64,000 bases of DNA, from NCBI GenBank assembly GCA_013177855.1, contig JABLYA010000002.1, positions 1 to 64,000 on the forward strand, in the 5' to 3' direction. The position numbers and the translations under genes are program-made. This DNA is from Ignavibacteria bacterium (GTDB lineage: Bacteria; Bacteroidota; Ignavibacteria; Ch128b). Positions within the stretch are counted from its first letter, which is position 1. Each line of letters opens with the position of its first letter. Below are positions 18,179 to 27,807 of this stretch, piece after piece. The notes beneath the pieces are model-generated. The model was not told the origin of the DNA, ran no database searches, and was given only the letters and a program-made list of their open reading frames with translations.

Positions 18179-19501
18179 GTGAACATAAAAATTATAAATT
18201 CACAAGAAGCATCTGAGAATTTGCTTTCTCTCTCAGACGAATTTGTAATAATTAAAAATCCTGATTTTATTTTCCCCGGTTATGAAGTCGTTCCACTGGC
18301 AAAAAAAATTTTTAATCCTGAGAATTTCATTGCTGCGGTTATGGATATGGATGGAACGACAACTACAACAGAAGAACTCTGTGTTGAATCTCTTGAATTT
18401 ATGATCAGGAAAATGTCAGGATTATTAACCAGAGATCAATGGATTGGACTAAATGAAAAAGATTATCCAAATGTTATTGGAAACAGCACAACAAAACATG
18501 TTGAGTATTTAATTAACACTTACAGAAGTTTGATCAAATTTGAAGAGACGATTAATTCATTTGTTAGTTCGATTATCTGGACTTTAAGAAAAGGAAGATC
18601 TGAACAACGAAAAAACGAAGTTAAAGACCTATTGAAGAGTTTTGATATTGAAAATGCTTTTGAAAATTTCTTAATCAATTTGAATGAAGAAAAAATTTCA
18701 AATGAGAATTTCAAAAATCTTGCAAATAATATTCTCAATCGTATTAATCTGAACGATACCTCTACTCTCACAAAAATTGGAATTGAGATTTATTATCAAC
18801 ATTATCATCAATATCTCTTGAATTTATCTTCGGGTCAAAGAAGCTCAAAAAAATTAATTGAACCTTTGCCGGGAGTTGCAATTACCTTGAGTTTAATCAA
18901 AGGTCTGCTCGGCGAAGAAGCAGAAAAACTCTCTGACAAATTGATTGAAGAATATAAAAGAAAAAACCCGCAGACCAATTTGCAAATAGACTTTAATGAA
19001 GCAAAAAATAAATTGAAAAAACTCGGAACTTATTTTGAAAGTAATCCAGTTAAAACTGCCGTTGTCACATCATCTATTTTTTATGAAGCTGACATTGTCT
19101 TAACTGAAGTATTTGATCAAATAAAACAAGAAATAAAAGACTGGAATATTTCTTCTGAACGGAAGGAAAAAATCATAAATAAATTCTCTTCTTATCAAAA
19201 TTTTTACGACGCTGTTGTAACCGCAACCGATGCATACGAATTTCGATTAAAACCGCATAGAGATCTTTATAGTATTGCATTGCATAAACTCGGTATCTCA
19301 AAGAAAGATTTTTCAAAAGTTATAGGATTTGAAGATAGTCAGTGTGGAACAATTGCTATTCGAGCTGCTGGAATTGGATGTTGTATTGCTGTCCCATTTC
19401 CGCAAACGAGCGGTCACGATCTTCAAGCAGCCTCTTACATATTGTGGAATGGGTTGCCAGAATTCGTAATAAAACTTAATTGTCTTTCAAGAATTGGGTG
19501 A
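18179..19501 (+). CDS. HAD-superfamily hydrolase with a large cap insertion
   Basis: The 440-residue protein starts at GTG, with GGAG 6-9 bases before it. HAD motif I is VMDMDGTTT (about residues 58-66), motif II VTSS, motif III lysine in RLKPHRD and motif IV GFEDSQCG. The order and the DxD nucleophile pair are intact, so activity as a phosphatase or beta-phosphoglucomutase-like enzyme is likely. Between motifs I and II lie about 235 residues, much longer than usual C1 caps, mostly helical and charged. It is 3 bp from the GH38 gene and 12 bp from the phosphohexomutase gene, suggesting a sugar-phosphate substrate. Confidence 0.85.
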   Translation: MNIKIINSQEASENLLSLSDEFVIIKNPDFIFPGYEVVPLAKKIFNPENFIAAVMDMDGTTTTTEELCVESLEFMIRKMSGLLTRDQWIGLNEKDYPNVIGNSTTKHVEYLINTYRSLIKFEETINSFVSSIIWTLRKGRSEQRKNEVKDLLKSFDIENAFENFLINLNEEKISNENFKNLANNILNRINLNDTSTLTKIGIEIYYQHYHQYLLNLSSGQRSSKKLIEPLPGVAITLSLIKGLLGEEAEKLSDKLIEEYKRKNPQTNLQIDFNEAKNKLKKLGTYFESNPVKTAVVTSSIFYEADIVLTEVFDQIKQEIKDWNISSERKEKIINKFSSYQNFYDAVVTATDAYEFRLKPHRDLYSIALHKLGISKKDFSKVIGFEDSQCGTIAIRAAGIGCCIAVPFPQTSGHDLQAASYILWNGLPEFVIKLNCLSRIG

Positions 19502-19504
19502 ACT

Positions 19505-22276
19505 ATGAAAATATCAGAGAGAGTTTTTCATGTAATTTCAAACACACATTGGGATCGTGAATGGCGGTTTCCTTTTCAGATAAACCGCCAGATGCTTGTG
19601 AATATGATTGACAGAGTAATAGAAATTTTAGAAACCGAGCCGCGTTACAAAGCTTTTCATCTTGATTCGCAATCAATTGTGATTGAAGATTATCTGGAAA
19701 TTAAACCGCACAAGAGAGAAATAATTTCAAAACTTGTAAAAGAAAAAAGACTATTTATCGGTCCATGGTTTGTCTTGCCCGATGAATTTCAAGTTGGTGG
19801 AGAAAATTTAATTCGTAATCTCTTGATTGGTCACAAAATTTGTAATGAGATTGGCCGGGTAAGTAAAACTGGATATTCACCTTTTTCATGGGGACAAATT
19901 TCTCAACTGCCTCAAATTTATGCGAACTTTGGTATTGACTTCGTAATGTTTTATAGAGGTGTAAATTCACTCGATTCACCAAAAGCAGAATTTATCTGGG
20001 AAGGAGCTGACGGTACTAAATTGCTTGCATCAAGATTTTCTACAATGCCGAGATACAATTTTTATTTTTATATCTATCGTCCAGTTCTGTTTAATGAATT
20101 CCCTTCAACAATTAAATTTGATTGGAATAGAGAAAGTTTGCTCTTTCATTTTGCTGATCAAAATTTCTTTACACAAGATTACTTTAATCCCAAACCGGCT
20201 CAAACCTATTTCCCCGAAAATATCAAACCGCAAGTTGAAAAAATTATCCGTGATCAAGCCGATGACTTTACAACTCCACACATAATATGGATGGAAGGTC
20301 ACGATTCAAGCGGACCGCACATTGGAACTGTCAAAATCATTGAAGACATCAAAAAAGAATTTCCTGAACTGAATGTAATTCACAGTACATTGGAAGATTA
20401 TGCCGAAGCTGTTAAGCAATCAATTGATACAAAAAAATTAAATCTGGTTAAAGGTGAAAGACGAAGCACTCAATTTGATTTAAGAAGCGGAAATCTTTAC
20501 GGCTACACAACTTCCGCAAGAATGGATTTAAAGTTAAAAAATTTTGATTGTGAAAGGTGGTTACAGTTCTACGCTGAACCATTTTATAACTTCGCTTCAA
20601 TTCTCGGATTAGATAGTGACGATCGGTATCTTGAATTAGCATGGAAATTACTCGTCCAAAACTCATCTCACGACTCAATCGGCGGATGTAGTCTTGATCA
20701 AGTTCATGAAGATATGATCAATCGTTTCAAACAGGTGAAAGAAATTTCAACTGGATTAATCTCAAAAGCTTTACAATTCATTATCTCGAATGGCGATTTT
20801 GTAGAGAAGAAGAAGAAAGAAGAAAATTACTTGATTTGCTTTAATTCATCTTCTTACGAAAGAACTGAAATTGTACCTTTTGTAATTGATATTCCAATAG
20901 AATACGATAAAGGCAGTCTTAAAATTTTTGATTTAAATGATAAAGAAATGGAAGTTCAAATCTCAAGAATTGAAAATGCTCAACAGGTTCTCGAGCAAAT
21001 GATTGATCGTCCAATGTTTGTTGATGTAAAAAGATATTTCGGATATCTTGAACTAAAATCAATTCCACAGATTGGATTTAAAACTTTTAAAGTCATTCCT
21101 TCTGACAAAAAAATTAGTAATGAAAAAATTGCTAAGTATAATCGTGGAAAATTAGTTGTAGAGAATGAGCATTTAAAAATTTCAATCAACAAAAACGGGA
21201 CATTCAATCTTTTAGACAAAAGTTTACGATTTGAGTTCAAAAATCTTGGTTACTTTTTAGATGAAGGTGAATCAGGACACGCTTGGGTACACAAATCAGA
21301 AAAGCCCATTGTCACAACTCTTAAATCAAATCCCAAAATCAAATTAATTGAAAACGGAAACTTATTCGCAAAAGTTCTAATTCAGCACAAGTTCAAAATT
21401 CCAGAAAGGAGAATGAAAATCTTTTCTGGAAAAGAAGTCAAAACAAAAAGTTTTACTATTCCAATTGATGTGGAACTGACTTTATCTAAGTATTCAAAAA
21501 GAGTTGATTTAAAGATTGATTTAAAAAATGACGGTGAAAATCATCGATTGAGAATTTTATTCCCATCAGGAATTGAAGCTAAGTATCATTTTGGTGAAGG
21601 ACAGTTTGATGTAGTTCAAAGAGAAATCAAAAGAATTGATGCGAGCAATTGGATTGAACAACCAATGTATGATTTTCCACTACACAATTTTGTTGATGTA
21701 AATGACGGTGATAAAGGACTTGCTCTTTTAGTCGATGGATTAAAAGAATATGAAGTCTATGATGATAAAAATCGGACTATTGCTTTAACATTGCTTCGTG
21801 CTTTTAGTTATGTCATAGTTCCATCTTCAACGGAAGAATATTTAGAAATGAAAGGCTCGCAATGCCTCGGAAAACATAGTTTCAGAATTTCTGTTTATCC
21901 ACATTCAGGTAATTGGGATGATGGTAAAGTTTTTCCAGAAGCAATCAAATTCAATCAGCCATTACTATTAATTGAAACAAATAAGCTTACTGAAAATCTT
22001 TTGAATGATGTTTCTTTAATCAATATTAAACCAGATAATTTAATTTTCAGTTGTTTCAAAAAAGCAGAAGATAATAATGGATTTGTATTGCGTGTTTACA
22101 ATCCAACCGAAAAATCGATCGACGGAGAGATTTCATTTAAATGGAATTTAAAATCAGCAGAACTGGTCACTCTTGAAGAAAAGTCAATACAACCCATTAA
22201 TTTTGTAGGTAGTAAGCTAAAAATTAATGTCGTTCCGAAAAAAATAATCTCTTTAAAAGTTCAATTTGAAAAATAA
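19505..22276 (+). CDS. Glycoside hydrolase family 38 alpha-mannosidase-like protein with altered nucleophile site
   Basis: The 923-residue cytoplasmic-looking protein (no signal peptide) has the GH38 domain order: catalytic domain (about 1-310), helical bundle (310-430) and C-terminal beta-domains. The zinc motif NTHWDREW (His15, Asp17) and the late motif SSHDSIGGCSLDQVH (His389) are intact. At the place where GH38 enzymes have PD-S/T-FG-H, carrying the nucleophile aspartate that is also a zinc ligand, this protein has PFSWGQ: Phe127 instead of Asp. The neighbouring SQLPQIYANFGID matches the family, so the alignment is secure by eye. It is either catalytically changed or in a subfamily with a different mechanism. 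Operon position is directly behind the HAD gene (3 bp). Confidence 0.88.
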   Translation: MKISERVFHVISNTHWDREWRFPFQINRQMLVNMIDRVIEILETEPRYKAFHLDSQSIVIEDYLEIKPHKREIISKLVKEKRLFIGPWFVLPDEFQVGGENLIRNLLIGHKICNEIGRVSKTGYSPFSWGQISQLPQIYANFGIDFVMFYRGVNSLDSPKAEFIWEGADGTKLLASRFSTMPRYNFYFYIYRPVLFNEFPSTIKFDWNRESLLFHFADQNFFTQDYFNPKPAQTYFPENIKPQVEKIIRDQADDFTTPHIIWMEGHDSSGPHIGTVKIIEDIKKEFPELNVIHSTLEDYAEAVKQSIDTKKLNLVKGERRSTQFDLRSGNLYGYTTSARMDLKLKNFDCERWLQFYAEPFYNFASILGLDSDDRYLELAWKLLVQNSSHDSIGGCSLDQVHEDMINRFKQVKEISTGLISKALQFIISNGDFVEKKKKEENYLICFNSSSYERTEIVPFVIDIPIEYDKGSLKIFDLNDKEMEVQISRIENAQQVLEQMIDRPMFVDVKRYFGYLELKSIPQIGFKTFKVIPSDKKISNEKIAKYNRGKLVVENEHLKISINKNGTFNLLDKSLRFEFKNLGYFLDEGESGHAWVHKSEKPIVTTLKSNPKIKLIENGNLFAKVLIQHKFKIPERRMKIFSGKEVKTKSFTIPIDVELTLSKYSKRVDLKIDLKNDGENHRLRILFPSGIEAKYHFGEGQFDVVQREIKRIDASNWIEQPMYDFPLHNFVDVNDGDKGLALLVDGLKEYEVYDDKNRTIALTLLRAFSYVIVPSSTEEYLEMKGSQCLGKHSFRISVYPHSGNWDDGKVFPEAIKFNQPLLLIETNKLTENLLNDVSLINIKPDNLIFSCFKKAEDNNGFVLRVYNPTEKSIDGEISFKWNLKSAELVTLEEKSIQPINFVGSKLKINVVPKKIISLKVQFEK

Positions 22277-22427
22277 AAATTCTGTTCTTTTGAGAGTTGA
22301 GAGCACCTGAATTAAACAAACAAGTAATGACTTAAGTCTTATTATTCAGAAGGTAAATAAAAATAAACCTGTCTTTTATTTCAAAATATTTCGATAAAGA
22401 AAATTGTAAACTCAAAGGGTGAAAAAT

Positions 22428-24827
22428 ATGTTCAAAAACAAGTACGGTTATTTCACAAAGGATTTTAGAGAATTTGTAATTACAAATCCAAGAACTCCTC
22501 GTCCATGGTTTAATTACATCTGGAATGAAGAATATGGCGGATTAATTTCGCACACTGGCGGCGGATTTAGTTTCTTAATAAGTCCAAGAGATAATCGATT
22601 AACAAGAATGCGTTATAATTGTCTTCCGTGGGATAGACCTGGACGATATGTGATTATCAAAGACAAAGAAACAAATGAATACTGGTCGCTCAGTTGGGCA
22701 CCAACAATTGATAGAGATTATGACAAATATGAATGCCATCATGGTCAGGGTTATACAAAGATCATAACTGAAATTGAAGGTATCAGAGGTGAAATAACTT
22801 ATTTTGTTCCACAGGATACTAATGCTGAAATCTGGCGAGTGAAATTAACAAACCTTAAAAAGAAAGTTCGCAATCTCGAAATTTATTCCTTCGTCGAGCT
22901 TCTAATGGGCAATGCATTAAACGATCTAATTAATCAACCAAACGATAAACACTTTACTGAAATTTATTTCGACAAAAAACATTCAGCTCTTGTTGCAACT
23001 CGTCGTTACTGGGTTTTGAATAGACGAGTTTCTGTTGAACAGCCGAATTTAGATTGGAAATATCGAATCGTATTTACAACCACTTTACCTGTGTCCGGAT
23101 TTGACAGCAGTTTGGATGCATTCATTGGACGCTGGCGTTCCGAGGCAAATCCCGAGGCAATTGAAAAAAGCAAAATGAACAATACTGAAATAACCGCTGG
23201 CGATCCTGTAGCAGCACTTCAATCTAAAATAAAATTAAAAGCACTGGAAGAAATTGAATTTGCTGTAATAATGGGCGTCGCTCCTAAGTCAGAAGATCCG
23301 TTTGAACATTTGAAAATCAGTCAATTAAAAAATCTAAATGTGATCGATGAAAAATTTAATCAATTAAAAAATTACTGGGATGAATATCTATCAGCAATTA
23401 AAGTCAAAACTCCAGAAGAAAAGTTTAATTTAATGTTGAATGTATGGAATCCATATCAAGCTGCTGTTACTTTTGATATGGCAAGAAATGCTGGTTACTA
23501 TCATGGCGGACTTTTGTTTGGAACTGGTATGCGAGATCAATTTCAAGACATCTTAGGAATGGTTATTACTCATCCCGAAAGAGTACGAAAACGAATTCTT
23601 CAAGCTTTAAGATTTCAATTCAGTGATGGTTCTACTTTACACAATTTCTTCAAGCTTACCGATTGGGGAGAAAAGACCAATCACTCAGATACACCACTCT
23701 GGATTCCATTTGGAATTGTTGAATACTTAAACGAAACCGGCGATCTTTCTATTCTTGATGAAATTGTTCCTTATTACGATAAAGGTGAAGCAAATGTCTA
23801 TGAACATATGGTCAATGCAATTGATTATTGTATATCTCAAACAACGCCGAGAGGTTTGCCAAAAATAATGAATGGTGATTGGAACGATACCTTAGATAAA
23901 GTTGGACCAGAAGGAAAAGGCGAAACCATCTGGGGTGCTTTCTTCCTCGCTTACGTAATTCGCAAAACTTTTGAGTTGCTTGAATTTCGTAATGACAAAA
24001 AAACTCTCGAAAGATGGAAAAAAGTCTATAACAATATTGGAAAAGTTGTAAATGAAATAGCCTGGGATGGTGATTGGTATATCCGTGCATTTAAAGATAA
24101 TGGTGAACCAATAGGAACTCATAAAGCTGAACAGGGAAAGATCTTTATAAACTCTCAGAGCTGGTCAATTATTTCAGGATTGGCAACAAAAGAAAGAGCT
24201 AATCGTTGCATTAAATCAGTGAAAAAATATTTATTGCGGGAAAATGGCGTCCAAATTGTTGCACCCGCATATCGTAAAGTTGAAGAGGATGTTGGTCTGA
24301 TAAGCAGATGCGTTCCCGGTAAAAAAGAGAATGGAGCTATTTTTAATCATGCTTCAAGCTGGTTTGTTCTTGCCGCAATTCTTAATGGTGAAGTTGATTT
24401 GGCTTTTGATGTATATATGCGAATGAATCCTTTAAACAGTTCAAATCGAATTGATAGATATGAAGTCGAACCATATATTTATGCGGAATATGTAACAAGT
24501 CCCGAACATGAGACAGAAGGTCAGGCAAGTCATTCCTGGTTAACTGGAACTGCCGTCTGGATGTTAAGAATTGGACTTGATCACATTCTTGGTTTCAAGA
24601 CTTCATTAAAAGGAATTACAATTGATCCTCACATTCCATCTCGCTGGAAAGAATTTACTGCTGAAAGAAAATTCAGAGGTAAAATAATAAGATTGCAAGT
24701 TGTCAACCCAGACGGAAAAACAACAGGTATCCGAAAGATGATGATTAATAATGAACCTGTTAAAGATAATTTTATTGATGTAACTAAATACCCTAATCAT
24801 AAAATTGATGTCTGGGTGATGATTTAA
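22428..24827 (+). CDS. Glycoside hydrolase family 94 phosphorylase (cellobiose/chitobiose phosphorylase-like)
   Basis: The 799-residue product has an N-terminal beta-sandwich (FGYF/WNEEYGGLISHTGGGFSF-type start), a helical linker and an (alpha/alpha)6 barrel with the general acid in MNGDWNDTLD (DWND at about 484-487). The C-terminal jelly roll contains RKFRGKIIRLQV. GH94 enzymes use phosphate to split beta-glucosides into a sugar 1-phosphate. There is no signal peptide, so the substrate must be imported or cytoplasmic. The start at ATG 22428 is preferred over GTG 22419 because AAAGGGTG lies 7 bases before it. Exact substrate unknown; neighbours supply a phosphohexomutase and 4-alpha-glucanotransferase. 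Confidence 0.9.
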   Translation: MFKNKYGYFTKDFREFVITNPRTPRPWFNYIWNEEYGGLISHTGGGFSFLISPRDNRLTRMRYNCLPWDRPGRYVIIKDKETNEYWSLSWAPTIDRDYDKYECHHGQGYTKIITEIEGIRGEITYFVPQDTNAEIWRVKLTNLKKKVRNLEIYSFVELLMGNALNDLINQPNDKHFTEIYFDKKHSALVATRRYWVLNRRVSVEQPNLDWKYRIVFTTTLPVSGFDSSLDAFIGRWRSEANPEAIEKSKMNNTEITAGDPVAALQSKIKLKALEEIEFAVIMGVAPKSEDPFEHLKISQLKNLNVIDEKFNQLKNYWDEYLSAIKVKTPEEKFNLMLNVWNPYQAAVTFDMARNAGYYHGGLLFGTGMRDQFQDILGMVITHPERVRKRILQALRFQFSDGSTLHNFFKLTDWGEKTNHSDTPLWIPFGIVEYLNETGDLSILDEIVPYYDKGEANVYEHMVNAIDYCISQTTPRGLPKIMNGDWNDTLDKVGPEGKGETIWGAFFLAYVIRKTFELLEFRNDKKTLERWKKVYNNIGKVVNEIAWDGDWYIRAFKDNGEPIGTHKAEQGKIFINSQSWSIISGLATKERANRCIKSVKKYLLRENGVQIVAPAYRKVEEDVGLISRCVPGKKENGAIFNHASSWFVLAAILNGEVDLAFDVYMRMNPLNSSNRIDRYEVEPYIYAEYVTSPEHETEGQASHSWLTGTAVWMLRIGLDHILGFKTSLKGITIDPHIPSRWKEFTAERKFRGKIIRLQVVNPDGKTTGIRKMMINNEPVKDNFIDVTKYPNHKIDVWVMI

Positions 24828-24980
24828 TTCAAAAAAGATGGTTGAATAATTTGTAAACAAAAGACTAAATAAATCAGAAATAATTCAAGTATATTGAAAA
24901 GTACTTTTTAGTTATTTTTTGAAAGTTATCTCAGCTTTACTAAAATTTATTTAGAAAAACACTTAAGAGGAATATTGAAT

Positions 24981-26477
24981 ATGCAATTTGAAAGATCAGC
25001 AGGAATTTTATTACATCCCACTTCATTGCCTTCAAAATTTGGAATTGGTGATCTGGGAAAAGATGCTTATCGATTTATTGACTTCTTAGCTGAAACTAAA
25101 CAGAAGTTATGGCAAATCCTTCCACTCGGTCCAACGAGTTTTGGAGACTCTCCGTATCAATGTCTTTCTGCTTTTGCTGGTAATCCACTTTTGATAAGTT
25201 TCGAAAAACTTGTCGAAGATGGGATATGTTCAGAAAAAGTTTTGCAAGATGTTCCCGAATTTCCAGAAGATAAAGTTGTTTATGGCGATGTAATTGAATA
25301 CAAGTACGAAGTTCTTGATTTGATTTATGAAGAATTTAAGACATCCGGAAATAATTTAATTCACAAATTGTATCAGGATTTTTGTGAAAAAGAAAAAGAT
25401 TGGCTTGATGATTATTCTTTATTTATTGCATTAAAAGATCATCACGATGGAAAACCATGGAACGAATGGGAAAAAGAAATCTCCCAAAGAAACATTTCTG
25501 CCGTTAAACATTACAAAAAACTTTTAAAAGACGAAATTGAATATCACAAGTTCGTTCAGTTTTTATTTTTCAAACAATGGCTTGAATTAAAATCTTATGC
25601 AAATTCAAAGGGAATAAAAATCATTGGTGATTTGCCAATTTTCGTTGCATTTGATTCCGCAGATGTCTGGGTCAATCGACATTTATTTGAAGTCAGTGCT
25701 GATGGGAAGCCATTATTTATTGCTGGAGTTCCACCAGATTATTTTTCACCAACGGGACAACGCTGGGGAAATCCACATTACAAATGGGATGTAATGGAAA
25801 AAGATGATTATCTCTGGTGGCGCAAAAGAATTACATCTTTACTTAAAATGACTGACATCATAAGGATTGACCACTTCAGAGGTTTTTACAACTATTGGAA
25901 AATTCCAGGTGAGGCACCAACAGCAGAAAAAGGTGAATGGGTACTCGGACCTGGTGAAAAATTCTTTTCAACTCTTGAAAAATACTTTGGTAAATTACCC
26001 ATCATCGCCGAAGATCTTGGAATACTTGTTCCTGAAGTTTATCAGTTGCGAGATAAGTTTGGTTTTCCTGGAATGAAAATTCTCCAATTTGCATTTGGAA
26101 CAAATGGCGAGAAAAAATTTCTTCCTCACAATTATGTCAGAAATTGTGTTGTCTATACAGGTTCCCATGATAACGATACAACTTTGGGCTGGTGGAATTC
26201 AATTCAAAATGATGGAACTGATACAAAAGAATTTTTCCTACAATATTCTGGCTCAAATGGAAACGATATTTGCAAAGATATGATCAGACTTGCTTACTCT
26301 TCAATTGCAGATATAGTTATTATTCCATTGCAAGATTTTCTGCGTCTCGGTTCAGATGCTCGGATGAATTTTCCTGGAAAACCAGATGGCAACTGGGCTT
26401 GGCGTTTTAAGTGGGATCAAATCACAAACGAACTTATTGAAGAGATAAAAACATTTGTAAAAATTTTTGAAAGATAA
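24981..26477 (+). CDS. malQ: 4-alpha-glucanotransferase (amylomaltase, GH77)
   Basis: The 498-residue disproportionating enzyme moves maltodextrin units between glucans. Catalytic motifs are the nucleophile Asp in RIDHFRGF (about 296), acid/base Glu in AEDLGIL (about 342) and the stabilising Asp in GSHDNDT (about 395). The N-terminus RSAGILLHPTSLPS is typical of GH77. ATG 24981 is chosen, with AAGAGG 10 bases upstream; a TTG at 24975 is less likely. A strong hairpin at 26532-26577 follows. Its job is probably glycogen/maltodextrin turnover, linked to the amylase gene at 54297-57113. Confidence 0.96.
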   Translation: MQFERSAGILLHPTSLPSKFGIGDLGKDAYRFIDFLAETKQKLWQILPLGPTSFGDSPYQCLSAFAGNPLLISFEKLVEDGICSEKVLQDVPEFPEDKVVYGDVIEYKYEVLDLIYEEFKTSGNNLIHKLYQDFCEKEKDWLDDYSLFIALKDHHDGKPWNEWEKEISQRNISAVKHYKKLLKDEIEYHKFVQFLFFKQWLELKSYANSKGIKIIGDLPIFVAFDSADVWVNRHLFEVSADGKPLFIAGVPPDYFSPTGQRWGNPHYKWDVMEKDDYLWWRKRITSLLKMTDIIRIDHFRGFYNYWKIPGEAPTAEKGEWVLGPGEKFFSTLEKYFGKLPIIAEDLGILVPEVYQLRDKFGFPGMKILQFAFGTNGEKKFLPHNYVRNCVVYTGSHDNDTTLGWWNSIQNDGTDTKEFFLQYSGSNGNDICKDMIRLAYSSIADIVIIPLQDFLRLGSDARMNFPGKPDGNWAWRFKWDQITNELIEEIKTFVKIFER

Positions 26478-26531
26478 TTTCCTTTTAACACTTAATTTTC
26501 TTCTTGCCCGTTAAGTTTGATCAAACAAAAA

Positions 26532-26577
26532 AGCGAAGCAATTTTATCTGCTAAATTCTAGATAAAACTGCTTCGCT
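26532..26577. terminator. Bidirectional terminator between malQ and the convergent marR-like gene
   Basis: An 18-base arm AGCGAAGCAATTTTATCT pairs with AGATAAAACTGCTTCGCT (one mismatch) across a 10-base loop. On the minus strand the stem is followed by a run of six Ts, on the plus strand by a weaker T-rich stretch. Confidence 0.85.
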
Positions 26578-26589
26578 CTAAAATTCTTT

Positions 26590-27045
26590 TTAACTCTTAC
26601 TTATCCATTTTTCCAATGCAGAAAGAAGATGAGTCATTGCTGTAATTAATGGCTCATGTTGATCACGCTCAATATTTTCCAGAATTTCCTTATGAATCTG
26701 AGTATAATCATCATTCATCTTTTTCACGAATTCAACACCTTTTGGCGAAAGATACAATCTCATATTTCTTCTATCGAGTGGATCAATCTCACGGACAACA
26801 AATCCTTTTTGAACAAGTCCATCAATAATTCTTGTCAATCTGCTCGCACTCAGTCTTAAACGATTAGCGATTTCACGGTTATTAATAATTTCACCTTCCT
26901 GCATACTCTTCAAGCATCTAAATTCTGCTTGAGTAAGATTATGTGCCTTTGCCAGCCTCTCCTCTTTTTCGTGACAGCTTGCAAGAAGTCTGAAGGTAAG
27001 ATCGGCTAAATTCCGTGCTGTCACATCGAGTTCATCTTTATTCAT
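26590..27045 (-). CDS. MarR family transcriptional regulator
   Basis: The 151-residue winged-helix protein has the recognition helix in REIANRLRLSASRLTRIIDGL, the wing in PLDRRNMRLYLSPKG and dimerisation helices at both ends. A short CHEKEE stretch near residue 20 provides one cysteine next to a histidine. It sits 24 bp behind the tetraheme cytochrome gene on the same strand, so it probably shares that transcript and may control the cytochrome cluster in response to a redox-active or phenolic compound (inference). Confidence 0.88.
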   Translation of the reverse strand: MNKDELDVTARNLADLTFRLLASCHEKEERLAKAHNLTQAEFRCLKSMQEGEIINNREIANRLRLSASRLTRIIDGLVQKGFVVREIDPLDRRNMRLYLSPKGVEFVKKMNDDYTQIHKEILENIERDQHEPLITAMTHLLSALEKWISKS

Positions 27046-27069
27046 TTTATCCTCCCTACAAAATAAAAT

Positions 27070-27621
27070 TTAGTTTTTAGGAACCGGGTGTTTTATTTTT
27101 TCCCAGGCTTCATCAAAATTTATTTCTTTGTATGTTGGGCTCTCAGGATTATGACATTTCACACATAAGTCCTTATAATTTTCATAAATTATTAATCCAT
27201 TCTTCACAGCCTCTTCACGATTCTTCATAACTTTCATATCCTTATAATCTGAACCAGGACCATGACAGGTTTCACACTGAACTCCATCTTCAATCTTAAA
27301 TTTTTTACCTAAGAGACTTGCATCTACATCATATCCGGAAGCATGGCATTTTAAGCAGGCTTCAGTTTTTGCAGCAGGAGTTTCAAAACCTTTTTCTTTT
27401 GCAATTCGATCAGCCTCTTCGGTCAATAAAGTTTGATAGGCTTTTGAATGTGCTGAATTTTTCCATATATCGAGCTGCTTACCTTGTTTATCAGTCTTAT
27501 GACACATACCGCAAGCTTCGGCACCTATGTAACCATGTTTTTTAGGTTCATCTTGTAATTTAAATCCAGCAAAGAGCAAAATTAAACTAAAGAAAAGAGT
27601 TAATATGAGGAATTTTTTCAT
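27070..27621 (-). CDS. Secreted tetraheme c-type cytochrome
   Basis: The 183-residue protein has a signal peptide (MKKFLILTLFFSLILLFAGF) and four heme motifs CGMCH, CLKCH, CETCH and CVKCH, in the order and with the flanks of the cytochrome c554-type fold (GYIGAEACGMCHKTDKQG; VQCETCHGPG). It is probably periplasmic and moves electrons between the inner membrane and the outer-membrane cytochromes encoded upstream. A terminator at 27768-27800 separates it from the rhodanese gene, so it has its own promoter in 27622-27767. The MarR gene follows after 24 bp. Confidence 0.92.
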   Translation of the reverse strand: MKKFLILTLFFSLILLFAGFKLQDEPKKHGYIGAEACGMCHKTDKQGKQLDIWKNSAHSKAYQTLLTEEADRIAKEKGFETPAAKTEACLKCHASGYDVDASLLGKKFKIEDGVQCETCHGPGSDYKDMKVMKNREEAVKNGLIIYENYKDLCVKCHNPESPTYKEINFDEAWEKIKHPVPKN

Positions 27622-27767
27622 TTTTGACCTCCGATTTTGTTAAAATTTGTTGTTAAAAAACTTTTTGTTTGGATTAACCATTCCAATTTCAAAAATCTTA
27701 CTACTCAAATTTAATCATAATTTTCAAAATTTTAGCCCATTAACAAATCAATTTTATAAAAAAATAT

Positions 27768-27800
27768 GGGAGGAGTAAAAAACACTCCTCCCTTTTTTTA
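27768..27800 (-). terminator. Terminator after the rhodanese gene
   Basis: Arms GGGAGGAGT / ACTCCTCCC with a 7-base loop. Both sides carry T-rich (or A-rich on the opposite strand) tracts, so it works for the minus-strand cytochrome-rhodanese transcript and might also stop plus-strand transcription. Confidence 0.85.
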
Positions 27801-27807
27801 AAACAAG

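Noticed and set aside
23870-23910. GH94 lacks a second catalytic carboxylate
   Set aside because: GH94 is a phosphorylase: inorganic phosphate acts as nucleophile, so only one acid (DWND) is expected.
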